Shown piece after piece: positions 8,304 to 17,531 of a DNA stretch of 64,000 bases. The notes beneath the pieces were generated by a model, which was given only the letters and a program-made list of their open reading frames with translations, did not search any database and had not been told where the DNA came from. The stretch's first letter is position 1. The number at the start of each line of letters is the position of its first letter. The stretch comes from Pseudobutyrivibrio ruminis (GTDB lineage: Bacteria > Bacillota > Clostridia > Lachnospirales > Lachnospiraceae). Position numbers and translations under genes: made by a program. Location of the stretch: NCBI GenBank assembly GCA_015057315.1, contig SVER01000016.1, forward strand, positions 1 to 64,000. The letters run 5' to 3'.

Positions 8304-10061
8304 TTATATATAATCCTTTCCACATAGTGGGTCTATTGGGCTGATTCCCTTAAACTTAGAACGCCCCATCATCTTTTCTATACAAGCCGTTACAAAATCA
8401 TCGTTACCACTATAGGCATTTATATAAGTCTTCATCATTGGTGCATCAAAAAGATGATATGGATAAGCGGTAGAAACCATAAGCATCGGTATTTCAGCAG
8501 CATGCCAAGGTGCATCATCCCCAAGGCCAAACAAAACATTCCAATTCAAACGGAGTGTTGTGTTATTAGAAGCATTTTCCATGTTACAAACATAAAGATA
8601 CAAATCATAATCTTTCTTCATATCTGAAACACTTCTATACAATTCATTCATAAGCATCTGCTTTTCTTCAGTTATTCTACTTGGATCTGCCAAATCCATT
8701 ACAGAAAGACGAGTGCGTCTATCTCTAACCCTGACTTCAAAGCCTTCTGCTTCTAGTTTTTCCTTCCACATCTTTACAAAATCGCTATTTGGATCATCAT
8801 TTCTATCGATAACATTCAAATAAATTCGCTTATATTTTTTTGCAGAAAGTGGAAGTAAACTTGCCTCATCTCTTACGAGTGTTATGGCCTTATCTGCAAC
8901 TTCCTTAGCCATCTTTCTATGCTCTTCACAACCTACTACAGCCAAAGCATCTTTGCCTGGTACCAGCTTTCCTTCTGCCTGCTTTTTGTGAAGACCTAAA
9001 GAAGCCTTTGTAGCAAGTATTCTAAGAACTGCTTCGTCTAATCTTTCTTCCTTAAGGATTCCATTTTTCACACCATTCATAAGGAATCCATAATCCTCTT
9101 CTAAGCTCTTATTGAAAAGAATCATGTCACATCCATTTTGAATTGCAGTTGGAATAGCAAGTTCTCTTTTCATAGCAGCTGTAAATCCTACCATAGGTGT
9201 TGCATCTGTAGAAATTAAACCATTAAAACCAAGCTGCTGTCTCAAAAGCTTAGTAAGCAATTCGTAGGAAAGTGATGCAGGGCATAACTGTTTTTCTCTA
9301 GAAGCATTACTATCGTATTTACGTACATACGCTGGACATGCAATATGGCCTACCATTACAGTTTTGGCACCTTTATCTATGAGTGACTTATATACATATC
9401 CAAAAGTCTCATCCCATTCCTCTACAGAAAGGCTATTTATGCTTGTGAGAATATGTTGGTCTCGCTCGTCTATACCATCTCCTGGAAAATGTTTAATAGC
9501 AACTGCCACATCATTTTCGTCAGCTCCATCCATATACCTGCTGGCAAAATCTACCACAGTCTTTGGGTCATCACCAAAGGTTCTGACATTTGTAATAGGA
9601 TTATGGAACTCTTTGTTAATATCTACGATTGGTGCAAATGACCAATTCATACCAAGAGCTGCACCTTCTTTGCAGGCAACATATCCCATTTTATAGCCAT
9701 ATTCGCTATCTGCTGTTGCAGCTACTGCCATAGGCTTTCCAAAGGATGTTCCCTCAAAAGCCAAACCATCTCCTCCTGCCTCAGTATTGGCAGCAAGAAG
9801 AAGTGGCACCTTGGCGATTGATTGAATTTTTCTGTGAGTGTTCTGTATCTCCTCGGCTCTGCCACTTCGATACATCATACCCCCTACCTTTATATCTCCT
9901 ACAATGTGGTTGAGGACTCCATCATCACTGCTGAATCCCATTGGACAGAATACCTGTCCACACTTATCCTCAAGCGACATCTCGCTAAAGGTAGACTCAA
10001 CCCACTCTATAGCCTCATCATCTAAATAAAAGGGATTTCCCCTATAATCTATATTTGACAT
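8304..10061 (-). CDS. GH3 glycosidase or phosphorylase with NagZ-type Asp-His dyad
   Basis: 585-residue cytoplasmic GH3 protein. The (beta/alpha)8 domain holds KHFPGDGIDERDQH (residues 190-203), the loop that in NagZ-type GH3 proteins supplies an Asp-His acid/base pair, here D201 and H203. The nucleophile is D286 in STDATPM. A second domain follows from about residue 370. Family members include beta-N-acetylglucosaminidases, and Asp-His enzymes have been reported to use phosphate in place of water. The gene directly precedes beta-phosphoglucomutase, and 11 bp separate it from the GH78-like gene upstream. Substrate could be a beta-glucoside or a beta-N-acetylglucosaminide; the mutase next door favours glucose. 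It contains TATCGTATTTACGTA (9311-9325). Confidence 0.88.
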   Translation of the reverse strand: MSNIDYRGNPFYLDDEAIEWVESTFSEMSLEDKCGQVFCPMGFSSDDGVLNHIVGDIKVGGMMYRSGRAEEIQNTHRKIQSIAKVPLLLAANTEAGGDGLAFEGTSFGKPMAVAATADSEYGYKMGYVACKEGAALGMNWSFAPIVDINKEFHNPITNVRTFGDDPKTVVDFASRYMDGADENDVAVAIKHFPGDGIDERDQHILTSINSLSVEEWDETFGYVYKSLIDKGAKTVMVGHIACPAYVRKYDSNASREKQLCPASLSYELLTKLLRQQLGFNGLISTDATPMVGFTAAMKRELAIPTAIQNGCDMILFNKSLEEDYGFLMNGVKNGILKEERLDEAVLRILATKASLGLHKKQAEGKLVPGKDALAVVGCEEHRKMAKEVADKAITLVRDEASLLPLSAKKYKRIYLNVIDRNDDPNSDFVKMWKEKLEAEGFEVRVRDRRTRLSVMDLADPSRITEEKQMLMNELYRSVSDMKKDYDLYLYVCNMENASNNTTLRLNWNVLFGLGDDAPWHAAEIPMLMVSTAYPYHLFDAPMMKTYINAYSGNDDFVTACIEKMMGRSKFKGISPIDPLCGKDYI

Positions 10062-10072
10062 TTATAACCTCT

Positions 10073-11551
10073 TTAATTATAAAAATACTTTCTTAAAAAA
10101 TATGTAGGACCGCAGCTCCATGCGTGGCAATAGCTATTTACTATGGTTCCTCCATATGGTGATTCATTAGGGTTCTTTGGGTTGTATAATTCCCAGAACG
10201 TATCTGCTCCCTCATCAAGCATTCCGCCCCAATAGCTTTCCATTTCTTTAAGGGCCAAATCTTTTTCCCCAATCATAATCAGTGCTTCAATATAATTGTG
10301 ATACATATATGGTGTCACCATCATGGCCGCATCATCCATGGCCTTCGTTCTTTCTAAAAGCTTTACTGCTTTATTGCCTTCAATGGCGCCGCCTAAAATC
10401 ATCCACACCTGAGATGCAAAAGAAATCTGTCTATCGCTTCCGCTGATATAAACTCCCTTTTCGCTATCAAATAAAAACTTGTTAGCTGATGTTTTAATCT
10501 GTAGATAGTATTGTGCATACTCTTCTTCTACTAATACATCCTCCACAATCTGAGCCAATTCAATAGCAGCCTCTAGGGCATAAAGAAGAATTCCCTGGGC
10601 ACTGCCCTGTTTGTTAAGTCCTAAATTCCAATCTACAAAACACCATCCCAACTTGTCAGAATCAGCCACAACATAATTGTCATCCAGATTATTCATAGCA
10701 AGCTCTATCTGCCTTTTGCATACATGCCATAAATCCTTAACCGCCTGCAAGTCTGCTGTTTTTCTGTAGTAATCCAGCAATATGTTTATGAAAAACAGTG
10801 AATAATCAAACATAAATGTATCATCCACTTCAGGCTCTGGTTCTAAAAAGATGCAAGCACCAACTCGGCCCTCATCATTTGTCAAAGCCCCAAACAGATA
10901 CAGACCTTCCTTTACCAATTCGTAATTACGATATGTTTCATAATTAGCCAGTGCCTGCATTCTAAGGTCACCAATCCAAAGTCTTCTGTCTCTCTTTGGA
11001 CCATCCTCAAATACAAGCTGCATACAATCATGAAGTGTTTTTATTGCAACCTTATCAAGACTTTTATGTAATTCATTTGTTGTATTTAATGCTACAAGCT
11101 TTGTATCATCAGCAGAAGACTCACTAGTGCATACCACGTTATCAAAATAAATCTTGTACTTATCGCTAATATCTAAAACCTCAATCTTTACATATCTAAA
11201 AGCATATCTTCTTGGAAGTTTTACTGTTGAAGGAATCACATCCACATGTATATATTCCTCCTCAATCCAGGATGCACAGACCCAACCATTGTATTCTTTA
11301 GGATTCTCTGTAAGCTCTATTTCTCTTTCTGCAAAATGCAATCTAAGATATGCAGGAGCATCTGGATGAGAGCCTTTTGCCTTTAAATCAAAAGCCAATC
11401 TTCCCACCTGATGATCACCGAAATCAAGTACAATAGAATCCCCTTTTTTCAACTGCTTGGTTTGGTAGTCTGTGCCAACTGGACTTACATTTTTATATAT
11501 CAACTTTGGCATAAGGCTTATTGCCTTTTTTAATAATTTCTCGTCTCTCAT
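10073..11551 (-). CDS. short GH78-like alpha-rhamnosidase-family protein
   Basis: 492 residues: a small N-terminal beta-sandwich part (about 1-160) and an (alpha/alpha)6 barrel. The segment DGPKRDRRLWIGD aligns with the GH78 catalytic signature (D-x-P-x-R-E-R-x-G-W-x-G-D), but the position of the usual catalytic Glu holds Asp and the glycine before Trp is Leu. A later DTFWELYNP offers the second carboxylate. Proteins like this are annotated as alpha-L-rhamnosidases, but the altered motif and short length make the true bond uncertain. No signal peptide. Its ATG overlaps the stop of the upstream permease gene by 4 bp, so it belongs to the ABC operon and should act on the imported oligosaccharide. 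Confidence 0.78.
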   Translation of the reverse strand: MRDEKLLKKAISLMPKLIYKNVSPVGTDYQTKQLKKGDSIVLDFGDHQVGRLAFDLKAKGSHPDAPAYLRLHFAEREIELTENPKEYNGWVCASWIEEEYIHVDVIPSTVKLPRRYAFRYVKIEVLDISDKYKIYFDNVVCTSESSADDTKLVALNTTNELHKSLDKVAIKTLHDCMQLVFEDGPKRDRRLWIGDLRMQALANYETYRNYELVKEGLYLFGALTNDEGRVGACIFLEPEPEVDDTFMFDYSLFFINILLDYYRKTADLQAVKDLWHVCKRQIELAMNNLDDNYVVADSDKLGWCFVDWNLGLNKQGSAQGILLYALEAAIELAQIVEDVLVEEEYAQYYLQIKTSANKFLFDSEKGVYISGSDRQISFASQVWMILGGAIEGNKAVKLLERTKAMDDAAMMVTPYMYHNYIEALIMIGEKDLALKEMESYWGGMLDEGADTFWELYNPKNPNESPYGGTIVNSYCHAWSCGPTYFLRKYFYN

Positions 11552-12528
11552 GGTCTAAATAGTCTCTTTATCAAATTATTGTTGTTTAAGTAAATCAAAA
11601 ATACTACAAGCAGCACAGCATTTATGATTGATTGTGTTGATGCAGTAACCTGATTTGAAAATACTGCAAAGGTTGAATTCAAAAGCGACATGCAAACTGC
11701 TGCAAGAAGATAACCAACCTTTTCGTTGCAGTAACCACCAATGTATCCTCCAATAAACATTGGCAAGAATGCCGTAAACATGATGGCAATACTTCCAAAA
11801 TTTAGCTGTCCGCCATTGATAGTTGTGTTTCTTGCTGCATTTAAAAATCCAACAATTCCCATTAATCCACCGCATATGCCATAACAAATAAGTGCATTTT
11901 TAACCTCTTTGATGCCTGTGTTAATTGCTACCTTTTGTCCACTTTTTAGTGCCAGGTAATCATATCCAAATGTTGTCTTTTCAAATACAACAATCATGAA
12001 TATGAGCACCACCGTAATGATAATAAATGCATAAACCCAAGTACTTACAAAGGCCGACATTGAATTATTCTGAACAGTTTTCATTACATATTTTCCACTG
12101 GTGAGTGTATAAAGAATGCCCTCATATATAAGAGTTACACCAAGTGATGTTATGATAGGTGGCAGTCTCAAAATCACATATATTCCACCGGAAATAAGTC
12201 CAAGCACTACGCCAACAATAAGTGTGATAATAAGCATTACAAAAGATGACCCTTTTTGACCTGACATCAGTGAATAGGTAATCTGTGCTCCTATGACTGA
12301 CGATAAAGCGGCCATTGACCCCAGCGAAAAATCAAAACGTCCACTGTTAAGATTTATGGAAAGTGCCATTGTAGTAATCATTACTATGGCTGTGTAAACT
12401 ACAAAATTGTCAAAACTCTTTGCATTTGTAATTATATTTTGTCCTTGTGTTAGGCAAAGCAGTTCCAGCACTACAGCTACAAGAACTGGTATTGCCAATG
12501 TATGTATTATCCTCTTAGGGGTGCTCAT
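11548..12528 (-). CDS. ribose-type sugar ABC transporter permease (second)
   Basis: 326 residues with about 8-10 hydrophobic segments, of the RbsC/MglC-like permease family (BPD_transp_2). The family region SLGSMAALSSVIGAQITYSLM and the cytoplasmic coupling segment around LALKSGQKVAINTGI are visible. I start it at ATG 12528: the TTG start 12 bp upstream lies inside the GGAGG ribosome binding site itself. It follows the binding-protein gene and overlaps the GH78-like gene. With the other permease it would form a heterodimeric channel in the membrane. Confidence 0.9.
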   Translation of the reverse strand: MSTPKRIIHTLAIPVLVAVVLELLCLTQGQNIITNAKSFDNFVVYTAIVMITTMALSINLNSGRFDFSLGSMAALSSVIGAQITYSLMSGQKGSSFVMLIITLIVGVVLGLISGGIYVILRLPPIITSLGVTLIYEGILYTLTSGKYVMKTVQNNSMSAFVSTWVYAFIIITVVLIFMIVVFEKTTFGYDYLALKSGQKVAINTGIKEVKNALICYGICGGLMGIVGFLNAARNTTINGGQLNFGSIAIMFTAFLPMFIGGYIGGYCNEKVGYLLAAVCMSLLNSTFAVFSNQVTASTQSIINAVLLVVFLIYLNNNNLIKRLFRP

Positions 12529-12543
12529 AATTGCCTCCAAATA

Positions 12544-13710
12544 TTACTTTGACTCTACTAAAGTCTTTATATTTTCAAATGTAACTGAATCACCAATGAT
12601 TGAATCAAGAGATTCCTTGTCATAGATAGGTGTATCACCATTATCTGTTACATAGTACTGATTAAATGAATCAACATCTGTTGCTACAAGATATCCCTGG
12701 CTTAATGAAACTGCATTACCATCATTGTCACGGATTACATTTCCATTTACTGCATTCATAACAAGTGCAAATACAGGTCCAATTGATGATGAATATTTAC
12801 CAGCAAGATATGTTAATGTTCCATTTGTCATTGAATCCAAATTCATTTCTGTGAATGAATCAATATCAGCAAACTGAATATCATTCTGTGATAATGTCTG
12901 GGCGAAGAATGTAGTAGCCATACCAACTGATAAAAATGCATCTGGTGCTTTTTGAATAGCTGCATTTAACTCATCTGTTGTTGTATCGCCGTAGCCCTGA
13001 AGATATGCAACCACTTCAACATCACCTTCAATCTTTGATAAATCAATTGCCTGATCACCAAAAATCTGTCCAATCATTCCATTCATATCATCTGTGCCAC
13101 CGTATGTATCTCCAAGTCCTGCAATAACACCAGCTGCACGATATACATGCATTGGGTTTGGAATAAACGCTCCATACATAGCAACCTTGCCTACACCCTG
13201 GCTCTTAAAATACTCACCCATAGCCTTTCCAGCTTCAAATTCTGTTTCGTTTGAAGGTCCAATCTGACCTACAAAATGCTCATAACCCTTGTATGTTTCA
13301 TACTGCTCCTCATCAAGCACACCTGATGCGATTGCATAATAAACTCCATATTCTTCACATGTTTCAATCTGCTGTGCTCTATCTGAACTTGAAAGAGAAA
13401 TGATTGCATCATATCCCTTTGATGCAAATTTTTCGATCGCAGATTTCTCATCTTCTGCACTTTCTAATGCATCTGTATAATCAAAAGTTACATCATAGTT
13501 TTCCTGAATATATTTCTCGTAGTAATTTCTAAATCCAATTGCTTCCTCACCACTTACATCTGCAACAAGAACACCAATTTTTACTGAGTCCTTGCTTGAC
13601 TTGGAAGCTGACCCATCAGCTGAATCTCCTTTGCCGCAACCTGCTAACATGCTAACTGACATTACGCCAACAAGTGTCAGACTAAGTAACTTTGTAAACC
13701 TGTTTTTCAT
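12544..13710 (-). CDS. sugar ABC transporter substrate-binding lipoprotein
   Basis: 388 residues from ATG 13710, preceded by GGAGGG at nine bases; an extension of 13 codons upstream is open but lies before this site and does not look coding. Lys/Arg-rich start, hydrophobic core and lipobox LAGC with C25 as the lipidated residue, so it is anchored outside the cell. A Ser/Asp-rich linker leads into a type I periplasmic-binding fold (KIGVLVADVSGEEAIGFRNYYEKY and later domains). It is distant from classical ribose binders. It captures the oligosaccharide for the adjoining ribose-type importer. Confidence 0.9.
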   Translation of the reverse strand: MKNRFTKLLSLTLVGVMSVSMLAGCGKGDSADGSASKSSKDSVKIGVLVADVSGEEAIGFRNYYEKYIQENYDVTFDYTDALESAEDEKSAIEKFASKGYDAIISLSSSDRAQQIETCEEYGVYYAIASGVLDEEQYETYKGYEHFVGQIGPSNETEFEAGKAMGEYFKSQGVGKVAMYGAFIPNPMHVYRAAGVIAGLGDTYGGTDDMNGMIGQIFGDQAIDLSKIEGDVEVVAYLQGYGDTTTDELNAAIQKAPDAFLSVGMATTFFAQTLSQNDIQFADIDSFTEMNLDSMTNGTLTYLAGKYSSSIGPVFALVMNAVNGNVIRDNDGNAVSLSQGYLVATDVDSFNQYYVTDNGDTPIYDKESLDSIIGDSVTFENIKTLVESK

Positions 13711-13776
13711 CTTTAAAATCCCTCCATTATTTCCTTTTAATATATTCAAAAGCTGTAAAATGCAGCCTTTGCTTCG

Positions 13777-14757
13777 TTATCTAGGTAGCATCTGTGAACG
13801 GTAATTCATGCTTGTCACATATACCACTGCTAAGAAAAACACTGCAGAAATAACCTGTGTAATTCCATAAGCTGCGCTACTATCAATTAGAATTTCCAAA
13901 ATATCGTTAAGAAGCATATATGAAAATCCTCCAACAAGTGCTGCGTATATCTTCGAACGAGCTCCACCTGATATAGGCATTCCACCAAATACAATTGCTA
14001 TAAAAATATTCATTCCAATGCTGGATGCTGTCTGAGTTGTAACTGATGGTGTATAGGTAAGTGTTAAGAATGCACCAAGCCCTACTCCAATACCTGCCAT
14101 CACAAATGCGATAATTGTATATTTGTTAGCCTTGATACCTGTTAAGCTTGCACACAGTGGATTACCGCCTATGTATTTCATTCTTCTACCTGTTTTTGTA
14201 TGTTGGAAAATGAAATAGCAAATTCCAAAATATAGGCCCAACAAAAGAATCTTAAATCCCACTCCTGTGTATGGTTCAACCACACTGCTTGGAATGCTTA
14301 TTCCACCAAGAGCACCACCGTCTGTTGTGATAATCTGTGAAGCAATTGCCGACAACACCGACATCATTGCAACTGTTGTTACAAATGCTGGTATGTTAAA
14401 AATCGATGCCAGTATGGAATTGAACAATGAGCATACAATTCCAGCCAAAAACAATACTAATATCATCAGCAGGAGGCTTTCTGTCCTGTTGTATACTGTG
14501 ACACCCATGGTTGCCGCAAAAAGTGTAGATGCTCCAAGACTTATATCAAAGGTTCCTAACGTATATATAAATATCGCTCCTGTGGCGACCACTGCAAGAA
14601 CTACAGCTTCGTTAAACACTATCTTCAAATACATATCTAATCTATATTCATTCATTTGCACTACTGTGCAAAATACAATGAACAGCACTATAAGAGCTAC
14701 GATTGGAAGTATAGCTATAAGCATTTGACTATTTTTTAATTTATTTCCTTTACTCAC
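13777..14757 (-). CDS. ribose-type sugar ABC transporter permease (first)
   Basis: 326-residue membrane protein with about nine hydrophobic segments, RbsC-like. TLGTFDISLGASTLFAATMG matches the conserved second-helix motif of the family, and the segment GNPLCASLTGIKANKYTI is the cytoplasmic coupling region. It starts with GTG, six bases after AGGAGG. The ATPase gene ends 10 bp upstream. Paired with the second permease on the other side of the binding-protein gene. Confidence 0.9.
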   Translation of the reverse strand: MSKGNKLKNSQMLIAILPIVALIVLFIVFCTVVQMNEYRLDMYLKIVFNEAVVLAVVATGAIFIYTLGTFDISLGASTLFAATMGVTVYNRTESLLLMILVLFLAGIVCSLFNSILASIFNIPAFVTTVAMMSVLSAIASQIITTDGGALGGISIPSSVVEPYTGVGFKILLLGLYFGICYFIFQHTKTGRRMKYIGGNPLCASLTGIKANKYTIIAFVMAGIGVGLGAFLTLTYTPSVTTQTASSIGMNIFIAIVFGGMPISGGARSKIYAALVGGFSYMLLNDILEILIDSSAAYGITQVISAVFFLAVVYVTSMNYRSQMLPR

Positions 14758-14767
14758 AACCTGCCTC

Positions 14768-16270
14768 CTAAATCATGTAGTTAATTACATCTGCTTCTGA
14801 CAGATCTTTACTACGCTTAAATTCTTTTGTAATTTGTCCATCCTTCATGATTAGCACTCTATCACTCATTCCAATAAGTTCTGGCAGCTCCTCGCTAATC
14901 ATCAAAATGGCTTTACCTTCATTTTTAAGCTGAACCATCAGCTGATACATGGCCTGCTTAACACCAATGTCCACACCTCTTGTCGGACAATCAAGTATTA
15001 ATATCTCACTGTCGCAGCCAATCCATTTTCCAAAAACAACCTTCTGCTTATTGCCACCTGAAAGCTGACTAACCTGCTGATTCATGCTGCTGCATTTTAT
15101 TGATAAGTTTTTAATCTGATTGCTTACATATTTCTTTTCATTTTTTGATGTAACAAGGCCTGCTTTTGTTTTAAAAATATTCATTCCTGCGATGGATATG
15201 TTGTCCTTAATGCTGGCCTCCAAACAAAGTGATTTAGTATCTCTATCCTTTGATACATAACCGATTTTTTGTCCCACTGCATTGTGACAGCTCTTGATTA
15301 CCTTGCCTGAATCGGCAACAACCTCTCCACTATCAAGTGCTAATGCTCCAAACAGTGCTTCGCCCAGGTAGTGCATTCCGCATGTAGATAATCCTCCGAT
15401 TCCTACTATCTCCCCTTTATGAAGCTTAATATTTACATCCTTAAGCTTATCTCCATAATTAAGTGATTTTCCCTCTAAAGCTACAGCATCTTCACTTGTT
15501 GCATCATAATCTGCTCTGTAATAATCTCCCTGAAGCTCACGTCCAATCATGCTTGTCCTTATTAAATCAGCATCAAACTCCTCTTTCTCAAATGTTCTTA
15601 TAAGCTTTCCATCTCTTAGAACTGTAAGTGTGTCACAAACAGTCATTATTTCATCCAAATCATGAGAAATGAAAATAACTGATTTATTCTCATTTTTTAA
15701 TCTCTTGATTAAGCTATACATAAGTGTTCTGCCATCATGAGACAAAGCTGTACTTGTTTCATCTATTACCAGGATATCTGGCTTTTTCATCATAACCTTG
15801 GCTATCTCTACCAGTTTTCTTTCCTGAAAATCCAGACTTTGCATCAAAATGTTTGACTTAACATTGGTAATACCTATGTTTTCAAGCACTTTATCAGCTT
15901 CACGATATAATCTTTTTTTATCAATAATCCCAAACTTGTTTTTAAACTGATTAAGCTCACCTAAGAAAATATTCTCTGCAACAGATATACCTGCTATTGT
16001 TCCACTTTCTTGAACAACCATCCCTATACCTTTTGACAGAGCATCAATCATGCTCTCTGGCTCCCAATTGTTATTTTTAAAAACCATCTGTCCACTATTC
16101 GCTTTTTGCATGCCGGCCGCAATAGAAGAAATTGTAGATTTTCCTGATCCATTTTCTCCAATAAGGCCTCTAATTTCCCCCGGAAAAACTGTAAGTGAAA
16201 CATCATTAAGAGCAACTACACTCCCAAATCTTTTTGAAATATTTTTCATCTCAAGAATTGGCTCACTCAT
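14768..16270 (-). CDS. sugar ABC transporter ATPase with two nucleotide-binding domains (RbsA/MglA-like)
   Basis: 500 residues with two tandem ABC domains, the usual size of this family. The first half has Walker A GENGSGKST, a degenerate signature (MQSLDFQERKLVEIAK) and Walker B ILVIDETS. The second half lacks a clear Walker A but has LSGGNKQKVVFGKW and a Walker B-like LILDCPTRG. This asymmetry is normal for ribose-type importers. I prefer ATG at 16270; an in-frame TTG at 16276 is nearer to the AAAGGTG site and is also possible. First gene of the seven-gene operon, facing the AraC gene at 16446. Confidence 0.92.
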   Translation of the reverse strand: MSEPILEMKNISKRFGSVVALNDVSLTVFPGEIRGLIGENGSGKSTISSIAAGMQKANSGQMVFKNNNWEPESMIDALSKGIGMVVQESGTIAGISVAENIFLGELNQFKNKFGIIDKKRLYREADKVLENIGITNVKSNILMQSLDFQERKLVEIAKVMMKKPDILVIDETSTALSHDGRTLMYSLIKRLKNENKSVIFISHDLDEIMTVCDTLTVLRDGKLIRTFEKEEFDADLIRTSMIGRELQGDYYRADYDATSEDAVALEGKSLNYGDKLKDVNIKLHKGEIVGIGGLSTCGMHYLGEALFGALALDSGEVVADSGKVIKSCHNAVGQKIGYVSKDRDTKSLCLEASIKDNISIAGMNIFKTKAGLVTSKNEKKYVSNQIKNLSIKCSSMNQQVSQLSGGNKQKVVFGKWIGCDSEILILDCPTRGVDIGVKQAMYQLMVQLKNEGKAILMISEELPELIGMSDRVLIMKDGQITKEFKRSKDLSEADVINYMI

Positions 16271-16387
16271 ATTCAATACACACCTTTCTTGCTTAACTTG
16301 TAAGACGATTATAAATACATTTAATCCCCAAGATAATTCACAATATTAATCAACTCTACTGATTTATTTTGATGTATATAATTTATT

Positions 16388-16422
16388 TTTCTAATCTTAT
16401 TGATACTTTTTGACATTAGAAA
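16388..16422. promoter_or_regulatory. inverted repeat overlapping the AraC gene promoter
   Basis: TTTCTAAT (16388-16395) is repeated inverted as ATTAGAAA (16415-16422), 19 bp apart, centred between the two divergent genes and covering the -35 box of the AraC gene. A candidate operator for the AraC protein. For the importer operon only a perfect -10-like TATAAT (minus strand, 16308-16313) with a poor -35 is visible, as expected for an activator-dependent promoter. Confidence 0.4.
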
Positions 16423-16438
16423 GATTATGGTTTATTAT
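16410..16438 (+). promoter_or_regulatory. consensus sigma-A promoter immediately before the AraC start codon
   Basis: TTGACA (16410-16415), 17 bp, TATTAT (16433-16438). Transcription would begin about 16445, which is the base before the first in-frame ATG at 16446, and no Shine-Dalgarno sequence lies between. The mRNA may therefore be leaderless. Confidence 0.6.
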
Positions 16439-16445
16439 CGTATGC

Positions 16446-17501
16446 ATGGATGCAACAGCTTTAAAACAGCATATCTACGATATGACTGACACAGAAAAAT
16501 TTTATAAAGAATACTATATTGCAAGGAGCAATCCCAAAAATTTAAATAAGTTTCTTGCAAATCTTGATATGGAGGATGTATTTAAGAGACATCTTTTGAT
16601 ATGGGAAGTAAAAGAAACTATTCCAGATGTTTTTGAAGATTCATTCTTTTTTGATCTTACTAATAATGATAGTATTGTAGTTCAAAAGCATGAAAGATAC
16701 AGCCCAGCCATAGAACACAGCCATACCTTTTTTGAGATTACTTATATATATGATGGTAAATGTACCCAGGATATTTCTGGCAAGACAATCGAAATGCGCA
16801 CTGGAGATTTTTGTATTATTCCACCTGGAATTAAGCATTCTATTTCTATTTTTGATGACACAATAGCTATCAATATAATGCTTAGAAGAGATACCTTGCA
16901 TTCTATGTTTTATGGTTTCCTTAATACTCAAAACATCCTGTCATCATTTTTTTTAAACAATATATATGCGAAAAAAGCAAACGATTATATTATGTTCAGA
17001 ACTGGCTCAGATAGTGCATTAAGCTTGTCATTTATATGGATGCTGTCAGAAAGCAGGAACAGACAGGAATATTATTATCAGGCAATCACTAATACTCTTC
17101 TTTTGGATTTTTACCTGATTATCAGAAACTATTCTGAGTCAGTGCAGATGCCACTTTTCGATAGCCGTGTTGATGTACAGCGCTACGCTCTTATTCAATA
17201 TATTCAAGAGAACTATAAAGAAATTACTCTTTCTGATTTGGCAAAAAGATTTCATTATTCCAATGAATATACTTCACGTCTAATTAAGGAGCTCACTGGA
17301 ATGAACTATACTGAAATCTTAAGAACCGTAAGAATTGAGCATTCACAGGATTTACTTGCTAATTCTACCATGTCTGTATCCACCATCGCTGAAGCTGTAG
17401 GCTATGACACTGCAGAACATTATATTAGACAATTTAAAAAATATACTGGAATGACACCATCTGCATTCCGCAAACAATCCGCTTCTAATAAAGAAAGATA
17501 A
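16446..17501 (+). CDS. AraC-family transcriptional regulator with cupin-type sensor domain
   Basis: 351 residues from ATG 16446. The middle-N-terminal part has a cupin-like stretch (HSHTFFEITYIYDGKC, then MRTGDFCIIPPGIKHSI), typical of sugar-sensing AraC proteins. The C-terminal ~100 residues hold two helix-turn-helix units (LSDLAKRFHYSNEYTSRLIK and STIAEAVGYDTAEHYIRQF) and the ending TGMTPSAFRK. It is divergent from the ABC-GH78-GH3-beta-PGM operon and should activate it. The TTG 36 bp upstream, which opens the longest frame, is part of the -35 box, so it is unlikely to be the start. Confidence 0.9.
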   Translation: MDATALKQHIYDMTDTEKFYKEYYIARSNPKNLNKFLANLDMEDVFKRHLLIWEVKETIPDVFEDSFFFDLTNNDSIVVQKHERYSPAIEHSHTFFEITYIYDGKCTQDISGKTIEMRTGDFCIIPPGIKHSISIFDDTIAINIMLRRDTLHSMFYGFLNTQNILSSFFLNNIYAKKANDYIMFRTGSDSALSLSFIWMLSESRNRQEYYYQAITNTLLLDFYLIIRNYSESVQMPLFDSRVDVQRYALIQYIQENYKEITLSDLAKRFHYSNEYTSRLIKELTGMNYTEILRTVRIEHSQDLLANSTMSVSTIAEAVGYDTAEHYIRQFKKYTGMTPSAFRKQSASNKER

Positions 17502-17502
17502 T

Positions 17503-17525
17503 AAAAAGGGCTGCCTCGGCAGCCC
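17503..17525 (-). terminator. intrinsic terminator of amt-PII, shared with the convergent AraC gene
   Basis: GGGCTGCC (17508-17515) and GGCAGCCC (17518-17525) form an 8-bp GC-rich stem with a 2-base gap. On the minus strand it is followed by TTTTTATTATC, a good terminator for the amt gene. On the plus strand the U-tract is weak. Confidence 0.85.
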
Positions 17526-17531
17526 CTTAAG

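Noticed and set aside
8303-8323. GTG start of beta-phosphoglucomutase inside the GH3 gene
   Set aside because: The ATG at 8302 gives the conserved N-terminus right after the GH3 stop.
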